DNA of 64,000 bases from Janibacter sp. DB-40 (GTDB lineage Bacteria > Actinomycetota > Actinomycetes > Actinomycetales > Dermatophilaceae): positions 744,001-808,000 of the forward strand of contig NZ_CP120360.1 in NCBI RefSeq assembly GCF_029510815.1, given 5' to 3'. Of this stretch, positions 1 to 9,071 are shown piece after piece. Made by a program: the position numbers and the translations under genes. The stretch's first letter is position 1; the number at the start of each line of letters is the position of its first letter. The notes under the pieces are model-generated. The model saw only the letters and a list, made by a program, of their open reading frames with translations, ran no database searches and was not told the origin of the DNA.

Positions 1-212
1 AGGTGGAAGGCCAGCAGGCTGTCGACGGGCATCCGCGCGAAGCCCATCGCCTCGGCGAAGGTCGAGGCGCTCGTCGCGGCGAAGCGCGGTCCGTACAAGC
101 CGGTGTAGAGGGCGATGTCGCCGTCGGTCACCGTGCGCGGCGTCGCGTGCCGGATCTCCTGACCGATCGAGAAGTCCTCGAAGTAGTTGCCGGGGACCGT
201 CTTGGTGGACAT
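1..212 (-). CDS. MaoC-like dehydratase domain protein (3' part cut off by the window)
   Basis: The reading frame starts at the ATG complementary to 210-212 and runs off the left edge, giving about 70 residues that begin MSTKTVPGNYFEDFSIGQEI. The 'yFEDFsvGqei.ha.prTvTdgDi.lytglyg' pattern is the usual N-terminus of MaoC/hotdog enoyl-CoA hydratase-like proteins. The catalytic Asp/His region would come later and is not seen, so substrate and activity cannot be judged. An AAAGG stretch about 7 nt before the ATG can serve as ribosome binding site. The 196 bp to the next gene hold only GC-rich sequence and two copies of GAAGGGGG (near 232 and 269). Confidence 0.75.
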   Translation of the reverse strand, partial: MSTKTVPGNYFEDFSIGQEIRHATPRTVTDGDIALYTGLYGPRFAATSASTFAEAMGFARMPVDSLLAFH

Positions 213-408
213 GCGGGGGCCTTTCGTCGGGCGAAGGGGGATCCCCGCCATCTTCTCGCACGGTCGGCGAAGGGGGTGTGGCCGAGTCGTGTTGACCCGG
301 CCACACGGCCGGGACACGTCGCTCCGGCCGCGCTCGCCGGTGGTGGCCGGGTCGTGACGCGGCCGGCCCCAGGTGTCCCGGCCAGCTCAGGGCCTCGCGG
401 CACGACGC

Positions 409-1911
409 TCAGCGGGCCTGGACCTGCGCGATCCACGCCTCGATCTCGTCGGCGGAGTGCGGCCACTCGCCGGAGAGGTTGCGACAGCCGTCCTGCGTGA
501 CGACGACGTCGTCCTCGAGGCGCACGCCGATGCCACGGAAGCGCTCGGGGACCTTCAGGTCGTCCGCCTTGAAGTACAGGCCCGGCTCGACGGTGAGGAC
601 CATGCCCGGTGCGAGCTCGGCGTCCATGTACTCCTCGCGCGTGGCGAGGGCGCAGTCGTGGACGTCGAGGCCGAGGTGGTGGCTCGTGCCGTGCACCATC
701 CAGCGGCGGTGGTACTGGCCGTGCTCCTTGTCGAGGGTGTCCTCGACGGAGACGCCATCGGGCAGCAGCCCCCACGCGTGCAGGTGTTCGGCGATGACGC
801 GGATGGCGGCGGCGTGGACGTCGGAGAACTTCGCGCCCGGCCGCACCGCGGCGATCCCGGCGGCCTGCGCGGCGACGACCGCCTCGTGGATCTCGCGCTG
901 GGTCTCGCTGAAGGTCCCGCTCACCGGCAGCGTGCGGGTGATGTCGGCGGTGAAGAGCGAGTCGAGCTCGACGCCGGCGTCGAGCAGGATGAGGTCGCCC
1001 TCGGAGATGTCGCCGGTGTTCTTGATCCAGTGCAGCGTGTTGGCGTGGTCACCGGAGGCGCAGATCGAGTCGTAGCCCACGCCGTTGCCCTGGTGGCGGG
1101 CGTGCAGGCCGAAGGTCCCCTCGACCCAGCGCTCACCGCGGCCGCGCTCGGGCAGGCTCGGCAGCTCGCGGATGACCGCCTCGAAGCCGACGCGGGTGGC
1201 GTCGACGGCCTCCTGCATCTGCTCGACCTCCCAGTCGTCCTTGACCATCCGCAGGTGGGACAGGTCGTGGGCGAGGGCCTCGTCGGCCTCGACCAGACTC
1301 TCCTCGCTCGCGCCGCCCTGCACCCGCACGGTGTCCAGGCGGGCGGTCAGGGCGAGGTCGGCGTCGCGGACCATCCGCACGATGATCTGCCCGGCGTCCT
1401 TGCCGATGGCGTCCTCGAGCTGGTCGACGTGGCGGCCCGTGAGGCCCAGCTCGGACTCGACGTCCTCGATCGACGGGCGGGCGCCGACCCAGAACTCCCC
1501 GTAGCGGGCGTCCCCGAAGAACTCCTCGGAGTCGCGCGGCGCCAGGGGGCGGAAGTACAGCGAGGCCTCGTGGCCGGCCTGCTCGTCGGGGCCGCCGAGC
1601 GGCTCCATGACCAGGACGGCGTCCGGCTCCCGGTCGGCGCCCAGGCCGGTGAGGTGGGCGAAGGCGGTGTGCGGCCGGAAGACGTAGTCGGTGTCGTTGG
1701 CGCGCACCTTCAACCCACCCGCCGGGACGACCAGGCGCTCGCCCTCGTGGGCCGCGGAGACGGTGGCGCGGCGCTCGGCGGCGCGCCTCGCGGCCTCGGT
1801 CAGCGGGGGACGCTCGCTCGACCGCGGCGCCCAGTCCTGGGCCACGAAGGCACGGAACTCGTCCGTCGTCGGTCGCTTGCGGTTGTCTGCCTGCTGCTGC
1901 TCCTCGCTCAT
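409..1911 (-). CDS. pepP: Aminopeptidase P family protein (Xaa-Pro aminopeptidase)
   Basis: 500 residues, normal length for bacterial aminopeptidase P, a cytosolic metalloenzyme that removes an N-terminal residue preceding proline. An N-terminal creatinase-like domain (about 40-230) is followed by a pita-bread catalytic domain. Metal ligands are visible in order: Asp in LLDAGVE and in FTADITRT (about 310-325), His in HGTSHHLGLDVHD (about 407), Glu in TVEPGLYF (about 445) and Glu in RLEDDVVV (about 467). The start has a -10-like GACGAT exactly 6 nt upstream and no clear Shine-Dalgarno, so the message may be leaderless. Convergence or operon partners are absent. Confidence 0.9.
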   Translation of the reverse strand: MSEEQQQADNRKRPTTDEFRAFVAQDWAPRSSERPPLTEAARRAAERRATVSAAHEGERLVVPAGGLKVRANDTDYVFRPHTAFAHLTGLGADREPDAVLVMEPLGGPDEQAGHEASLYFRPLAPRDSEEFFGDARYGEFWVGARPSIEDVESELGLTGRHVDQLEDAIGKDAGQIIVRMVRDADLALTARLDTVRVQGGASEESLVEADEALAHDLSHLRMVKDDWEVEQMQEAVDATRVGFEAVIRELPSLPERGRGERWVEGTFGLHARHQGNGVGYDSICASGDHANTLHWIKNTGDISEGDLILLDAGVELDSLFTADITRTLPVSGTFSETQREIHEAVVAAQAAGIAAVRPGAKFSDVHAAAIRVIAEHLHAWGLLPDGVSVEDTLDKEHGQYHRRWMVHGTSHHLGLDVHDCALATREEYMDAELAPGMVLTVEPGLYFKADDLKVPERFRGIGVRLEDDVVVTQDGCRNLSGEWPHSADEIEAWIAQVQAR

Positions 1912-1979
1912 GGCGCCATCGTCTCACCATGTGGTGCGCGTCGCGTGGGCACCACCGGGCGGGGGCGAAGGGGGCGTGC

Positions 1980-2395
1980 TCACCCGACGTCGAACCGGTG
2001 CGGGATGGTCTCGCCCAGCTGCCGGTACGGCGTGAATCCCATGGCCGAGTAGTTCGCCAGGGCGGCCGCATTGTCGGCGCCGATGCTTGCATCGATGTGC
2101 GCCAGCGTCGCGTGCCGCAGCCAGGGATGCGGCGAAGAGGCGGCGGCCCAAGTCCGCTCCGGCCGGCGTCGGGGTGGATGTGCGTGCCGATGATCCCCCA
2201 CCCCTCGGGCACGTCGTAGGGGTTGCCGGGCCACGCCCGCTTCAGCGACTGGAAGCCGACGACGCGGCCCCCCTGCTCGGCGACGGTGCACGCGACCCGG
2301 TACTCCATCTCGAGGTAGCGCTCGCGGACCCTCTCGACGTCGACCGGGCTCGAACGCAGACCGTCGCGATGGATCGCGTTCTGCACCTCGGCCAT
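1980..2395 (-). pseudogene. GNAT-family acetyltransferase, broken by two frameshifts
   Basis: An acetyltransferase-like protein can be read only by joining three frames. The N-terminal part (start near 2395) has MAEVQNAIHRDG and GWGIIGTHIHPDAGRSG. The acetyl-CoA loop continues as RRLFAASLAAARDAG in another frame (about 2110-2150). The C-terminus (LRHATLAHIDASIGADNAAALANYSAMGF, seen as two pieces) is in a third frame ending at 1980. Order and content fit the GNAT fold, including the NxxAxxxYxxxGF end. The breaks may be real decay or base-call errors. The divergent PHP gene starts only 24 bp away. Confidence 0.6.
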
Positions 2396-2419
2396 GCCGG
2401 GAGGCCATATGGTGGCGAT

Positions 2420-3268
2420 GTGATCGACCTGCACACCCACTCCGCCCGCAGCGACGGGACGGACGCGCCCGCGGAGCTCATCGCCCAGGCCGCCGAGGCC
2501 GGGTTGAGCACGATCGCGCTCACCGACCACGACACGACCGTGGGCTGGGCCGAGGCCGCCGCCGCGGCGCAGCGCCACGGCATCACCCTCGTGCGCGGGG
2601 CCGAGCTGTCCACGCGCCACAACCGGCGCTCGGTGCACCTGCTGGCCTACCTCTTCGACCCCGACGAGGCGGAGCTGGCCGAGGAGATGCGCCGCACCCG
2701 CGAGGACCGGGTGCCGCGGCTGCAGCGGATCGTCGAGCACATGGCCGCCGACGGCTTCCCCGTGACCTGGGAGGACGTCCTGGCGCAGGTGCCCGAGGGG
2801 CCGGTCTCGCTCGGCCGACCGCACCTGGCCGATGCGCTCGTCGCGAAGGGACTCGCGCACGACCGCAGCGAGGTGTTCGCCCGCTGGCTGCACAACGGCT
2901 CGGCCTTCTACGAGCCCCACTACGCCACCGCGACCGCCGACGCGGTGCGCCTGGTCAGGGCGGCCGGCGGGGTGCCCGTCCTCGCCCACCCCTTCGCCGT
3001 GCGACGTCAGCGCGCGGTCGACGGCGACGACGTGGCGATGCTCGCCGAGGCCGGGCTCGTGGGCATCGAGGCGGACCACCGCGACCTCGACGACGCGGGC
3101 CGCACGCTCGCGCGCGACCTCGCCGCCGACCTCGACCTCGTCGTCACCGGCAGCAGCGACTTCCACGGGGACGGCAAGACCAACCGGTTGGGGGAGAACA
3201 CCACGTCGCCGGAGTCGCTCGCACGCATCGAGGCCATCGCCTCCGGTGCCACACCGCTCCTGCGCTGA
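2420..3268 (+). CDS. PHP-domain phosphoesterase
   Basis: 282 residues. The start is read as GTG at 2420 because a TATGGT -10 box sits exactly 6 nt before it and the protein then begins directly with the first PHP motif, IDLHTHSARSDG. Further motifs are TDHDT (about residue 34), GAELS, AHPF (about 190) and SDFHGDG (about 247), i.e. the His/Asp metal-binding set of the polymerase and histidinol phosphatase family. Members of this subgroup act on nucleoside 3',5'-bisphosphate or short RNA 5' ends; which substrate applies here is not decidable from sequence. It lies directly before a DUF2252 gene. Confidence 0.85.
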   Translation: MIDLHTHSARSDGTDAPAELIAQAAEAGLSTIALTDHDTTVGWAEAAAAAQRHGITLVRGAELSTRHNRRSVHLLAYLFDPDEAELAEEMRRTREDRVPRLQRIVEHMAADGFPVTWEDVLAQVPEGPVSLGRPHLADALVAKGLAHDRSEVFARWLHNGSAFYEPHYATATADAVRLVRAAGGVPVLAHPFAVRRQRAVDGDDVAMLAEAGLVGIEADHRDLDDAGRTLARDLAADLDLVVTGSSDFHGDGKTNRLGENTTSPESLARIEAIASGATPLLR

Positions 3269-3305
3269 GCCGCCCGTCCCCGTGCGGGGGGACTACCGTC
3301 GCCCC

Positions 3306-4619
3306 ATGAGCGACAGCCGCCGCCAGCAGTACGTCATCGAGACGCTCGAGACCGCCTTCGCCGACCTGATGCGGGCCGACCCGGCCGCCTTCCGGGTGAA
3401 GTACCGCAAGATGGCCGACAACCCCTTCGCCTTCTACCGCGGGACCGCGTGCCTCTTCCACCGCGACCTCGCCGCCTCCGAGCAGCCGTGGGCCGACGAG
3501 CGCACCGGCCGGGTGTGGATCCACGGCGACCTGCACCCGGAGAACTTCGGGACCTACATCAACTCCCACGGCGAGCTCGTCTTCGACGTCAACGACTTCG
3601 ACGAGGCCTACGTGGGGCCCTTCTCGTGGGACCTGCGCCGTTTCGTCGCCGGCTTCGCGGTCATGGCGTGGCAGAAGGCGCTGCCGGAGCACACCGTGCG
3701 CGACCTGGCCGCCGGCTACCTGCGGGCCTACCTCGAGCGGGTCCACGGCTTCGTCGAGGGGGCCGGTGACGAGGAGTTCGCGCTGCGGCTGGGCAACACG
3801 ACGGGGGCGCTGCACGAGACCCTGCAGGCCGCCCGGCGGCAGAGCCGGGCGGCGATGCTCGACTCGATGACCGAGATCAGGGGTGACGGGCGCCTGTTCA
3901 CCGATGCGAAGGGGGTCCGTCGCCTGGACGAGGCCGAGCGCGACGTGGTGCTCGAGGCCTACCGGCGGTACCTGGAGACGATCCCCGAGGCGAAGCGGGT
4001 GGAGCGGGAGACCTTCTACCAGGTCAAGGACGTCGTGGGGCGCTCGGGCTTCGGCATCGGCAGCGCGGGTCTGCCCGCGTACAGCATCCTCATCGAGGGG
4101 TTCAACGAGGCGCACGAGAACGACATCGTCCTGTCGATGAAGCAGGCCAACCGGCCCGCGCTCGAGGGCGTCGTCGAGGTACCGACGATGGCGGAGCTGT
4201 TCACCCACGAGGGTGAGCGGACGGTCATCAGCCAGCGGGCGCTGCAGGTGCACGCCGACCCGCTGCTCGGGTACACGACGATCGACGGCGTCGGCTACCT
4301 CGTCGACGAGGTCTCGCCGTACGAGCTCGACCTGTCCTGGGACGACCTGAACGAGCCGGCCGACATGGAGTCGGTCGTCGACGCGCTCGGCCGGGCGACG
4401 GCCAAGATCCACTGCGTCTCCGACGCCGACAGCGACCACACGGTCGTCGACTTCCAGACGGAGGAGGCGATCGTCGAGGTGCTGCAGGGGCGGGAGGAGG
4501 AGTTCGTCCGGGAGATCGTCGACTTCGGGGTCGAGTACGCGCAGCGGGTGCGGGAGGACCACGCGCTCTTCGTCGAGGCCTTCCGCGAGGGGCGTATCGG
4601 GCAGGTCGCCTCGGTCTGA
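3306..4619 (+). CDS. DUF2252 family protein
   Basis: 437 residues, typical of DUF2252. The family signature HGDLHPENFG is at about residue 72, followed by FDVNDFDEAYVGPF and DLRRF, and KDVVGRSGFGIGSAGLP around 240. The HGDxHxxN pattern resembles kinase-like (APH) folds, so a phosphotransferase-like role has been suggested for the family, but no substrate is established. A TACCGT box lies 6 nt upstream of the ATG, with no Shine-Dalgarno, which points to leaderless translation. Confidence 0.88.
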   Translation: MSDSRRQQYVIETLETAFADLMRADPAAFRVKYRKMADNPFAFYRGTACLFHRDLAASEQPWADERTGRVWIHGDLHPENFGTYINSHGELVFDVNDFDEAYVGPFSWDLRRFVAGFAVMAWQKALPEHTVRDLAAGYLRAYLERVHGFVEGAGDEEFALRLGNTTGALHETLQAARRQSRAAMLDSMTEIRGDGRLFTDAKGVRRLDEAERDVVLEAYRRYLETIPEAKRVERETFYQVKDVVGRSGFGIGSAGLPAYSILIEGFNEAHENDIVLSMKQANRPALEGVVEVPTMAELFTHEGERTVISQRALQVHADPLLGYTTIDGVGYLVDEVSPYELDLSWDDLNEPADMESVVDALGRATAKIHCVSDADSDHTVVDFQTEEAIVEVLQGREEEFVREIVDFGVEYAQRVREDHALFVEAFREGRIGQVASV

Positions 4620-4713
4620 GTGTGCTGGGTCACGCGGTGGACCTTCGCGTGCAGGCATACCCGACCTGCGAGGATGATCTCGCAGTCCCGCACCTCGAGG
4701 AGGGGTATCACCG

Positions 4714-5487
4714 GTGGCACGAGCCAAGAAGTCAGCGATCATCGCCGTCGCGAACCAGAAGGGCGGTGTCGCCAAGACGACGTCCGTGGCATCGATCGGT
4801 GCGGCGATGGCCGAGGAGGGACGGCGGGTGCTGCTCGTCGACCTCGACCCCCAGGCGAGCCTGACCTTCAGCCTCGGGATCGACCCAGATGTCGTCGAGG
4901 TGTCCATCCACGAGGTGCTGCTGGGCCAGGCGGAGGTCGCCGACGCGATCCTCGAGGCCAGTGAGGGTGTCGACCTGCTGCCGTCGACGATCGACCTCGC
5001 CGGGGCCGAGGCGCAGCTGCTGACGCGGCCCGGGCGAGAGTTCGTCCTCCAATCGGTCCTGGAGGAGGTGCGCACCGACTACGACGTCATCCTCCTGGAC
5101 TGCAGCCCGAGCCTGGGGGTGCTGACGCTGGCGGCGCTGACCGCGGCGACCGGCCTGATCATCCCGATGCAGGCCGAGATGCTCAGTCACCGCGGGGTCG
5201 GCCAGCTCCTCGACACCGTGCGCGACGTCAAGAAGCTGCTGAACAAGAAGCTGAAGACCATCGGCATCCTGCCGACCATGTACGACGGTCGCTCCAACCA
5301 CGCCCGCGAGGTGCTCGACGACCTCGGCGGTCGCTACCAGCTGCCGGTGCTCTCGCCGCCCATCCCGCGCACCGTCCGCTTCGCCGAGGCGCCGGCGGCC
5401 GGGCGATCCATCCTCGACACCGCCCGCTCCAGCAAGGGCGCGTCCGCCTACCGCGAGGTCACCGAGCGGATCCTCGAGACCATCTGA
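4714..5487 (+). CDS. ParA/MinD-family ATPase
   Basis: 257 residues with a deviant Walker A motif KGGVAKTT at about residues 16-23, VDLDPQASLT (about 43) and LLDCSPSLGVLT (about 125). This is the chromosome/plasmid partition ParA (Soj) type of ATPase, cytosolic and nucleoid-associated. No parB or parS-like array is next to it, so it is more likely an orphan ParA working on another cargo than the chromosomal parA, which normally sits near the origin. GTG start with a strong GAGGAGGGG ribosome binding site 7-10 nt upstream. Confidence 0.88.
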   Translation: MARAKKSAIIAVANQKGGVAKTTSVASIGAAMAEEGRRVLLVDLDPQASLTFSLGIDPDVVEVSIHEVLLGQAEVADAILEASEGVDLLPSTIDLAGAEAQLLTRPGREFVLQSVLEEVRTDYDVILLDCSPSLGVLTLAALTAATGLIIPMQAEMLSHRGVGQLLDTVRDVKKLLNKKLKTIGILPTMYDGRSNHAREVLDDLGGRYQLPVLSPPIPRTVRFAEAPAAGRSILDTARSSKGASAYREVTERILETI

Positions 5488-5502
5488 GCCCGGTCCGCGT
5501 GA

Positions 5503-5560
5503 TCAGGTGGTCACGTGGTGCGTCTCCGGATGGCACTTGGCGCACCAGTTGACCACCTGA
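5503..5560. repeat. Long two-tier hairpin after the ParA-like gene
   Basis: TCAGGTGGTCA (5503-5513) pairs perfectly with TGACCACCTGA (5550-5560). Inside it TGGTGCG (5516-5522) pairs with CGCACCA (5541-5547). There is no T-run, so it may act as a bidirectional 3' end for the convergent ParA-like and DEAD-box genes, or be a dispersed palindromic element. Confidence 0.6.
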
Positions 5561-5646
5561 CGGTGGCTTGGGAGGGTGCGTGGTCGCCCCGGGGTGACGC
5601 CACCTGGGCGAAGGGGGAGTGCCTGGCGCTCGTGCTCGACAAGACA

Positions 5647-5691
5647 AACCCCGGGTTCACAGGAGTTTCGAACTCTTGCGAACCCGGGGTT
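5647..5691. terminator. Perfect 12-bp inverted repeat between convergent genes
   Basis: AACCCCGGGTTC (5647-5658) and GAACCCGGGGTT (5680-5691) are perfect complements. A smaller GAGTT/AACTC stem sits in the loop. It lies just before the end of the DEAD-box gene and is a likely bidirectional terminator. Confidence 0.6.
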
Positions 5692-5728
5692 CATCGGGTG
5701 ACCCGAGATTCGGGAGGCGGGTGAGGCG

Positions 5729-7279
5729 TCAGCCGTTGTTGGACTGGCCCGCCTGCGACTGGCCGCCGCGGGTGCGACGACGGTTGCGGCGGCGACGCGG
5801 GCGGCCCTCGGAGCTGCCGGAGTCACCCTTCGCCTCGCTCTGGCCGCCGGAACGACCACCACCGTCACGGCCGCCGGAACGGCCGCCACCGGAGCGGCCG
5901 CCGCCCTGACGACGCCCACCGGACTTGCCGGTCTCGCCGACGTCCTCGAGCTCCTCGGCGTCGAGGCCGGCGCGGGTGCGCTGGGAGCGGGGCAGGCGGC
6001 CCTTGGTGCCCTCGGGGATGTTGAGGTCGGTGAAGAGGTGCGGGCTGCTGGAGTAGGTCTCCAGAGCCTCCGGGATGCCCAGGTCGAGCTGGCGGTTGAC
6101 CATCGACCACTTGGTCTCGTCGTCCCAGTCGACGAAGGTCACGGCGATGCCGGTGTGGCCGGCGCGGCCGGTGCGCCCGATGCGGTGGACGTAGGTCTTC
6201 TCGTCGTCCGGGCACTGGTAGTTGATGACGTGCGTGACGTTGTCGACGTCGATGCCGCGGGCGGCGACGTCGGTGGCGACGAGCACGTCGACCTTGCCGT
6301 TGCGGAAGGCCCGCAGCGCCTGCTCGCGCGCACCCTGGCCGAGGTCACCGTGGATCGACGCCGCGGCGAAGCCCCGGTCGGCCAGTTCGTCGGCGACCTT
6401 GGCGGCGGTGCGCTTGGTGCGGGAGAAGATGATCGTCAGGCCGCGGTCCTTGGCCTGCAGGATGCGGGCGATCATCTCGACCTTGTCCATCGCGTGGGCG
6501 CGGTAGACGAACTGCTCGGTCGCCTTGACGGTGTGGCTGTCCTTGGCGTCGCCGTCCTCGCTCATCGCGCGGATGTGCGTCGGCTGGGTCATGTATCGAC
6601 GGGCCAGGGCGACGATCGCTCCGGGCATCGTCGCGGAGAAGAGCATCGTGTGCCGCGACGGGTTGGTCATCGCCATGATCTTCTCGACGTCGGGCAGGAA
6701 GCCCAGGTCGAGCATCTCGTCGGCCTCGTCGAGGACGACGGTCTTCGTGGCGGACAGGTCGAGGTGCTTCTGCTGGGCGAGGTCGATGAGGCGCCCGGGG
6801 GTGCCGACGACGACGTGCACGCCCGCCTTGAGCGCGTCGATCTGTGGCTCGTAGGCGCGACCGCCGTAGACGGTGAGCACCTTGATGCCCAGACGCTTGC
6901 CGGCGCGCTCGAGGTCGGCGGCGACCTGGCCGGCCAGCTCACGGGTGGGGGCGACGGCGAGGGCCTGCGGTCGGGGGTCGTCGGTGTCGGTCTCGATGCG
7001 GTTGAGCATCGGGACACCGAAGCCGAGCGTCTTGCCGGTACCGGTCTTGGCCTGGCCGATGATGTCGTGCCGGTCCAGGGCGACCGGCAGCGTCATCGCC
7101 TGGATGGGGAAGGGGTGGATGATCCCGCCGTCGGCCAGCGCTTCGACGATCTCGGGACGGACGTCGAAGTCCGCGAAGGTCTGCTGGGTCGCCTGCGGGG
7201 CGGTGCCCTCGACGTCGGGCGTGGCCTGAACCGCCTCGTCGACGGATTCGGTGAATTCGGACGTGCTGGTGTCGGTCAT
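5729..7279 (-). CDS. DEAD-box ATP-dependent RNA helicase
   Basis: 516 residues from the ATG at 7279, which follows a GAGAGA ribosome binding site; an in-frame upstream start would add 16 unconserved residues. Motifs in order: Q-motif region FADFDVRPEIVEAL, AKTGTGKT (about 76), PTRELAGQV, DEAD in VLDEADEMLDLGF (about 181), SAT in LFSATMPG (about 213), and HRIGRTGRAG (about 363). The last 70 residues are a Gly/Arg/Ser-rich RNA-binding tail (GGRSGGRDGG-like repeats). It unwinds RNA duplexes in ribosome assembly, mRNA turnover or cold stress; the CsdA/RhlE branch fits. Confidence 0.92.
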   Translation of the reverse strand: MTDTSTSEFTESVDEAVQATPDVEGTAPQATQQTFADFDVRPEIVEALADGGIIHPFPIQAMTLPVALDRHDIIGQAKTGTGKTLGFGVPMLNRIETDTDDPRPQALAVAPTRELAGQVAADLERAGKRLGIKVLTVYGGRAYEPQIDALKAGVHVVVGTPGRLIDLAQQKHLDLSATKTVVLDEADEMLDLGFLPDVEKIMAMTNPSRHTMLFSATMPGAIVALARRYMTQPTHIRAMSEDGDAKDSHTVKATEQFVYRAHAMDKVEMIARILQAKDRGLTIIFSRTKRTAAKVADELADRGFAAASIHGDLGQGAREQALRAFRNGKVDVLVATDVAARGIDVDNVTHVINYQCPDDEKTYVHRIGRTGRAGHTGIAVTFVDWDDETKWSMVNRQLDLGIPEALETYSSSPHLFTDLNIPEGTKGRLPRSQRTRAGLDAEELEDVGETGKSGGRRQGGGRSGGGRSGGRDGGGRSGGQSEAKGDSGSSEGRPRRRRNRRRTRGGQSQAGQSNNG

Positions 7280-7491
7280 GTGTCTCTCGATCAGCGTGGA
7301 CGGCGCTGCGTGCGCCGTGGGTGGCACGGGCCGATCGGAGGTCAGTCAAGCGGTCTGCCACGCGTGGGGCGACCGCGCCGGACGTCTCGTCCAGCCGGAA
7401 AGGATGCCGACCGGGCACCGCTGGTCACCACCATGCTACCCGCCGAACGGCGGGCCAGTCGCACGCGCGGGGCGCGCACTAGGCTGCGGGC

Positions 7492-8193
7492 ATGAGCGAG
7501 CAGGTAACTCCTTCGTCCGCCGGGGGTCTCGGGGAGCGCGAGCGGGAGGGCACGATCGAGCTGCTCGGCGTGATCGCCTACGGCGCGATCTCGGGCTTCA
7601 CCCGGATGGCCGCGGACTCGGAGATGGCTGATGATCTCGCCCTCAAGCGTGCCCTGGCCGGGATGGCGGTCTCGGAATTCCACAACCACGAGCTGCTCAC
7701 CGACCGGATCGTCGAGCTCGGTGGTGACCCCAACGCCGCGATGGCGCCCTTCCGGCCCGCCTTCGACGCCTACCACGCCCGCACCCGTCCCCGGAACCTC
7801 CTCGAAGGCCTGGTCAAGGCCTACATCGGGGACGGGATCGCCACCGACTTCTTCCTCGAGATCTCGCGGTACGTCGAGGAGGAATCGCGCGCGATCATCG
7901 AGCAGGCGAGCACCAGCCACCGGGACGTCGAGACGATCGTCACGGCGGTGCGGAGCGGCATCGCCGAGGAGCCGCGGCGCGGCGGGCCGCTCGCCCTGTG
8001 GGGCCGGCGGCTCGTCGGCGAGGCGCTCACCCAGGGGCAGGTGGTCGCCGCGGAGCGGGAGGCGCTCAGCGAGTTGGTGCTCGGCCTGAGCCACGACCGG
8101 CCCGGTGCCACGCTGCACGAGGTCGGCGAGCTGATGCAGCGGCTGACCGACCGCCACCAGCTGCGCATGGGGCGCCTGGGCCTGTCCGCCTGA
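7492..8193 (+). CDS. Ferritin-like fold protein (MiaE-like)
   Basis: 233 residues, mostly helical. EFHNHELLTDRIVELGG (about 61-77) and EISRYVEEESRAIIE (about 124-138) give the paired E...ExxH-type ligands expected of a di-iron four-helix bundle. It resembles the actinobacterial ferritin-like proteins distantly related to tRNA hydroxylase MiaE. Its substrate is unknown. The ATG lies 6 nt after a TAGGCT -10 box, with no Shine-Dalgarno, so it is probably leaderless. It is divergent from the DEAD-box helicase across 212 bp. Confidence 0.8.
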   Translation: MSEQVTPSSAGGLGEREREGTIELLGVIAYGAISGFTRMAADSEMADDLALKRALAGMAVSEFHNHELLTDRIVELGGDPNAAMAPFRPAFDAYHARTRPRNLLEGLVKAYIGDGIATDFFLEISRYVEEESRAIIEQASTSHRDVETIVTAVRSGIAEEPRRGGPLALWGRRLVGEALTQGQVVAAEREALSELVLGLSHDRPGATLHEVGELMQRLTDRHQLRMGRLGLSA

Positions 8194-8255
8194 TCTCGAC
8201 CGCACGTTCCCCCGGGCGCACCTCCTCGAGGTGCGGTTCGCCGCCACGACATGCG

Positions 8256-8288
8256 GAAGGGGGCCCGCTGAGTCAGCGGGCCCCCTTC
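8256..8288. terminator. Strong palindromic terminator containing GAAGGGGG
   Basis: GAAGGGGGCCCGCTGA (8256-8271) is followed after one base by its exact complement TCAGCGGGCCCCCTTC (8273-8288). It sits between the convergent ferritin-like and GlsB genes. The outer arm is the octamer that is over-represented across the window. Confidence 0.75.
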
Positions 8289-8357
8289 GAGACGCTTGCA
8301 GAGCAAGCTCCTCAGGACAGCGCCCTTCGAGACGCTTGCAGAGCAAGCTCCTCAGGA
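8283..8357. repeat. Two tandem copies of a GAGACGCTTGC hairpin element
   Basis: A 40-bp unit is repeated (8283-8317 and 8323-8357). Each contains GCTTGC-AGA-GCAAGC, flanked by GAG and CTC. A third copy at 58996-59032 has the same stem but a different loop (TTC), so the stem is what is conserved. The first copy overlaps the terminator above. Confidence 0.75.
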
Positions 8358-8384
8358 TGGCGCCCTTCGTCGTGCGCGGGTGGC

Positions 8385-8651
8385 TCAGACCTGCTTGCGG
8401 CCGACGACCATCCCGTAGATGACGATGAGGACCGCGGCGACGAGCACGCCGAGGATGAAGGCGATCCAGTCGATCCCGCTCGTCGTCTCGTTACCGGAGA
8501 GCGCGGTGTAGGCCCACGACCCGATGAGGGATCCGAGGATGCCGAGGATCACCGTGACGAGGGTCGAGATGCTCTGCTTGCCGGGAAGGACTAGGCGTGC
8601 CAGCGCACCGATGATGGCGCCGACGATGATCGTGACGATGATGGTCCACAC
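8385..8651 (-). CDS. GlsB/YeaQ/YmgE family stress-response membrane protein
   Basis: 88 residues with three hydrophobic segments (about 3-22, 28-50 and 61-82) and glycine spacing GAIIGALARLVLPGKQ, the signature of the transglycosylase-associated (YeaQ/YmgE) family. These are small inner-membrane proteins induced by stress, of unknown biochemical function. The ATG follows a GAAGGAG-type site. The 158 bp upstream show no recognisable gene. Confidence 0.88.
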   Translation of the reverse strand: MWTIIVTIIVGAIIGALARLVLPGKQSISTLVTVILGILGSLIGSWAYTALSGNETTSGIDWIAFILGVLVAAVLIVIYGMVVGRKQV

Positions 8652-8809
8652 AGTTGATCACTCCTTCTGCGCCCCCACGGATGGGTGGACGCGCTCGGGA
8701 CCCGTGTGGGTCCGTTCCCGATCAACAGTGTCCGAGTGGCTGGAGTGACGCAAGTTGCGACGTTCAGGAAGGCGTCGAACGGCCCGGCAAGCCGCTCGTG
8801 GTGCGGGAC

Positions 8810-9028
8810 TCAGGCCCCGAAGCCGACCCGTCCACGGCTGGGCTCGCCGACCTCGACGTAGCCGAGCGCACCGGCCGGGACCATGACGCGACGGCCCTTG
8901 TCGTCGGTGAGCACGAGGGCACCACCGTCGAGAGCGCTCTTCACCGCGGTCTCGATCTCGTCCTCGGTGCCGCTCGCGTCCAGGACGAGCTCGCGGGCGA
9001 CGTTCTGCACGCCGATCTTGACCTCCAC
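8810..9028 (-). CDS. DUF3107 domain protein
   Basis: 72 residues from the GTG at 9028, chosen because AAGGAG lies 5 nt upstream and the family begins with (M)EVKIGVQ. VEVKIGVQNVARELVLD and LVLTDDKGRRVMVPAGALGYVEVG match this small actinobacterial family of unknown function. It is transcribed after the TetR gene with about 40 bp between them, a pairing common in actinomycetes, so a joint role is likely but undefined. Confidence 0.88.
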   Translation of the reverse strand: MEVKIGVQNVARELVLDASGTEDEIETAVKSALDGGALVLTDDKGRRVMVPAGALGYVEVGEPSRGRVGFGA

Positions 9029-9071
9029 GGTCACTCCTTGGGTTGTGGGGCTGGCTGTGCGTGCCATCGTG

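Noticed and set aside
5503..5560. CxxCH cytochrome-like motif in a minus-strand frame
   Set aside because: The residues WCAKCH arise from the arms of a hairpin at the end of a meaningless frame; no start or signal peptide.
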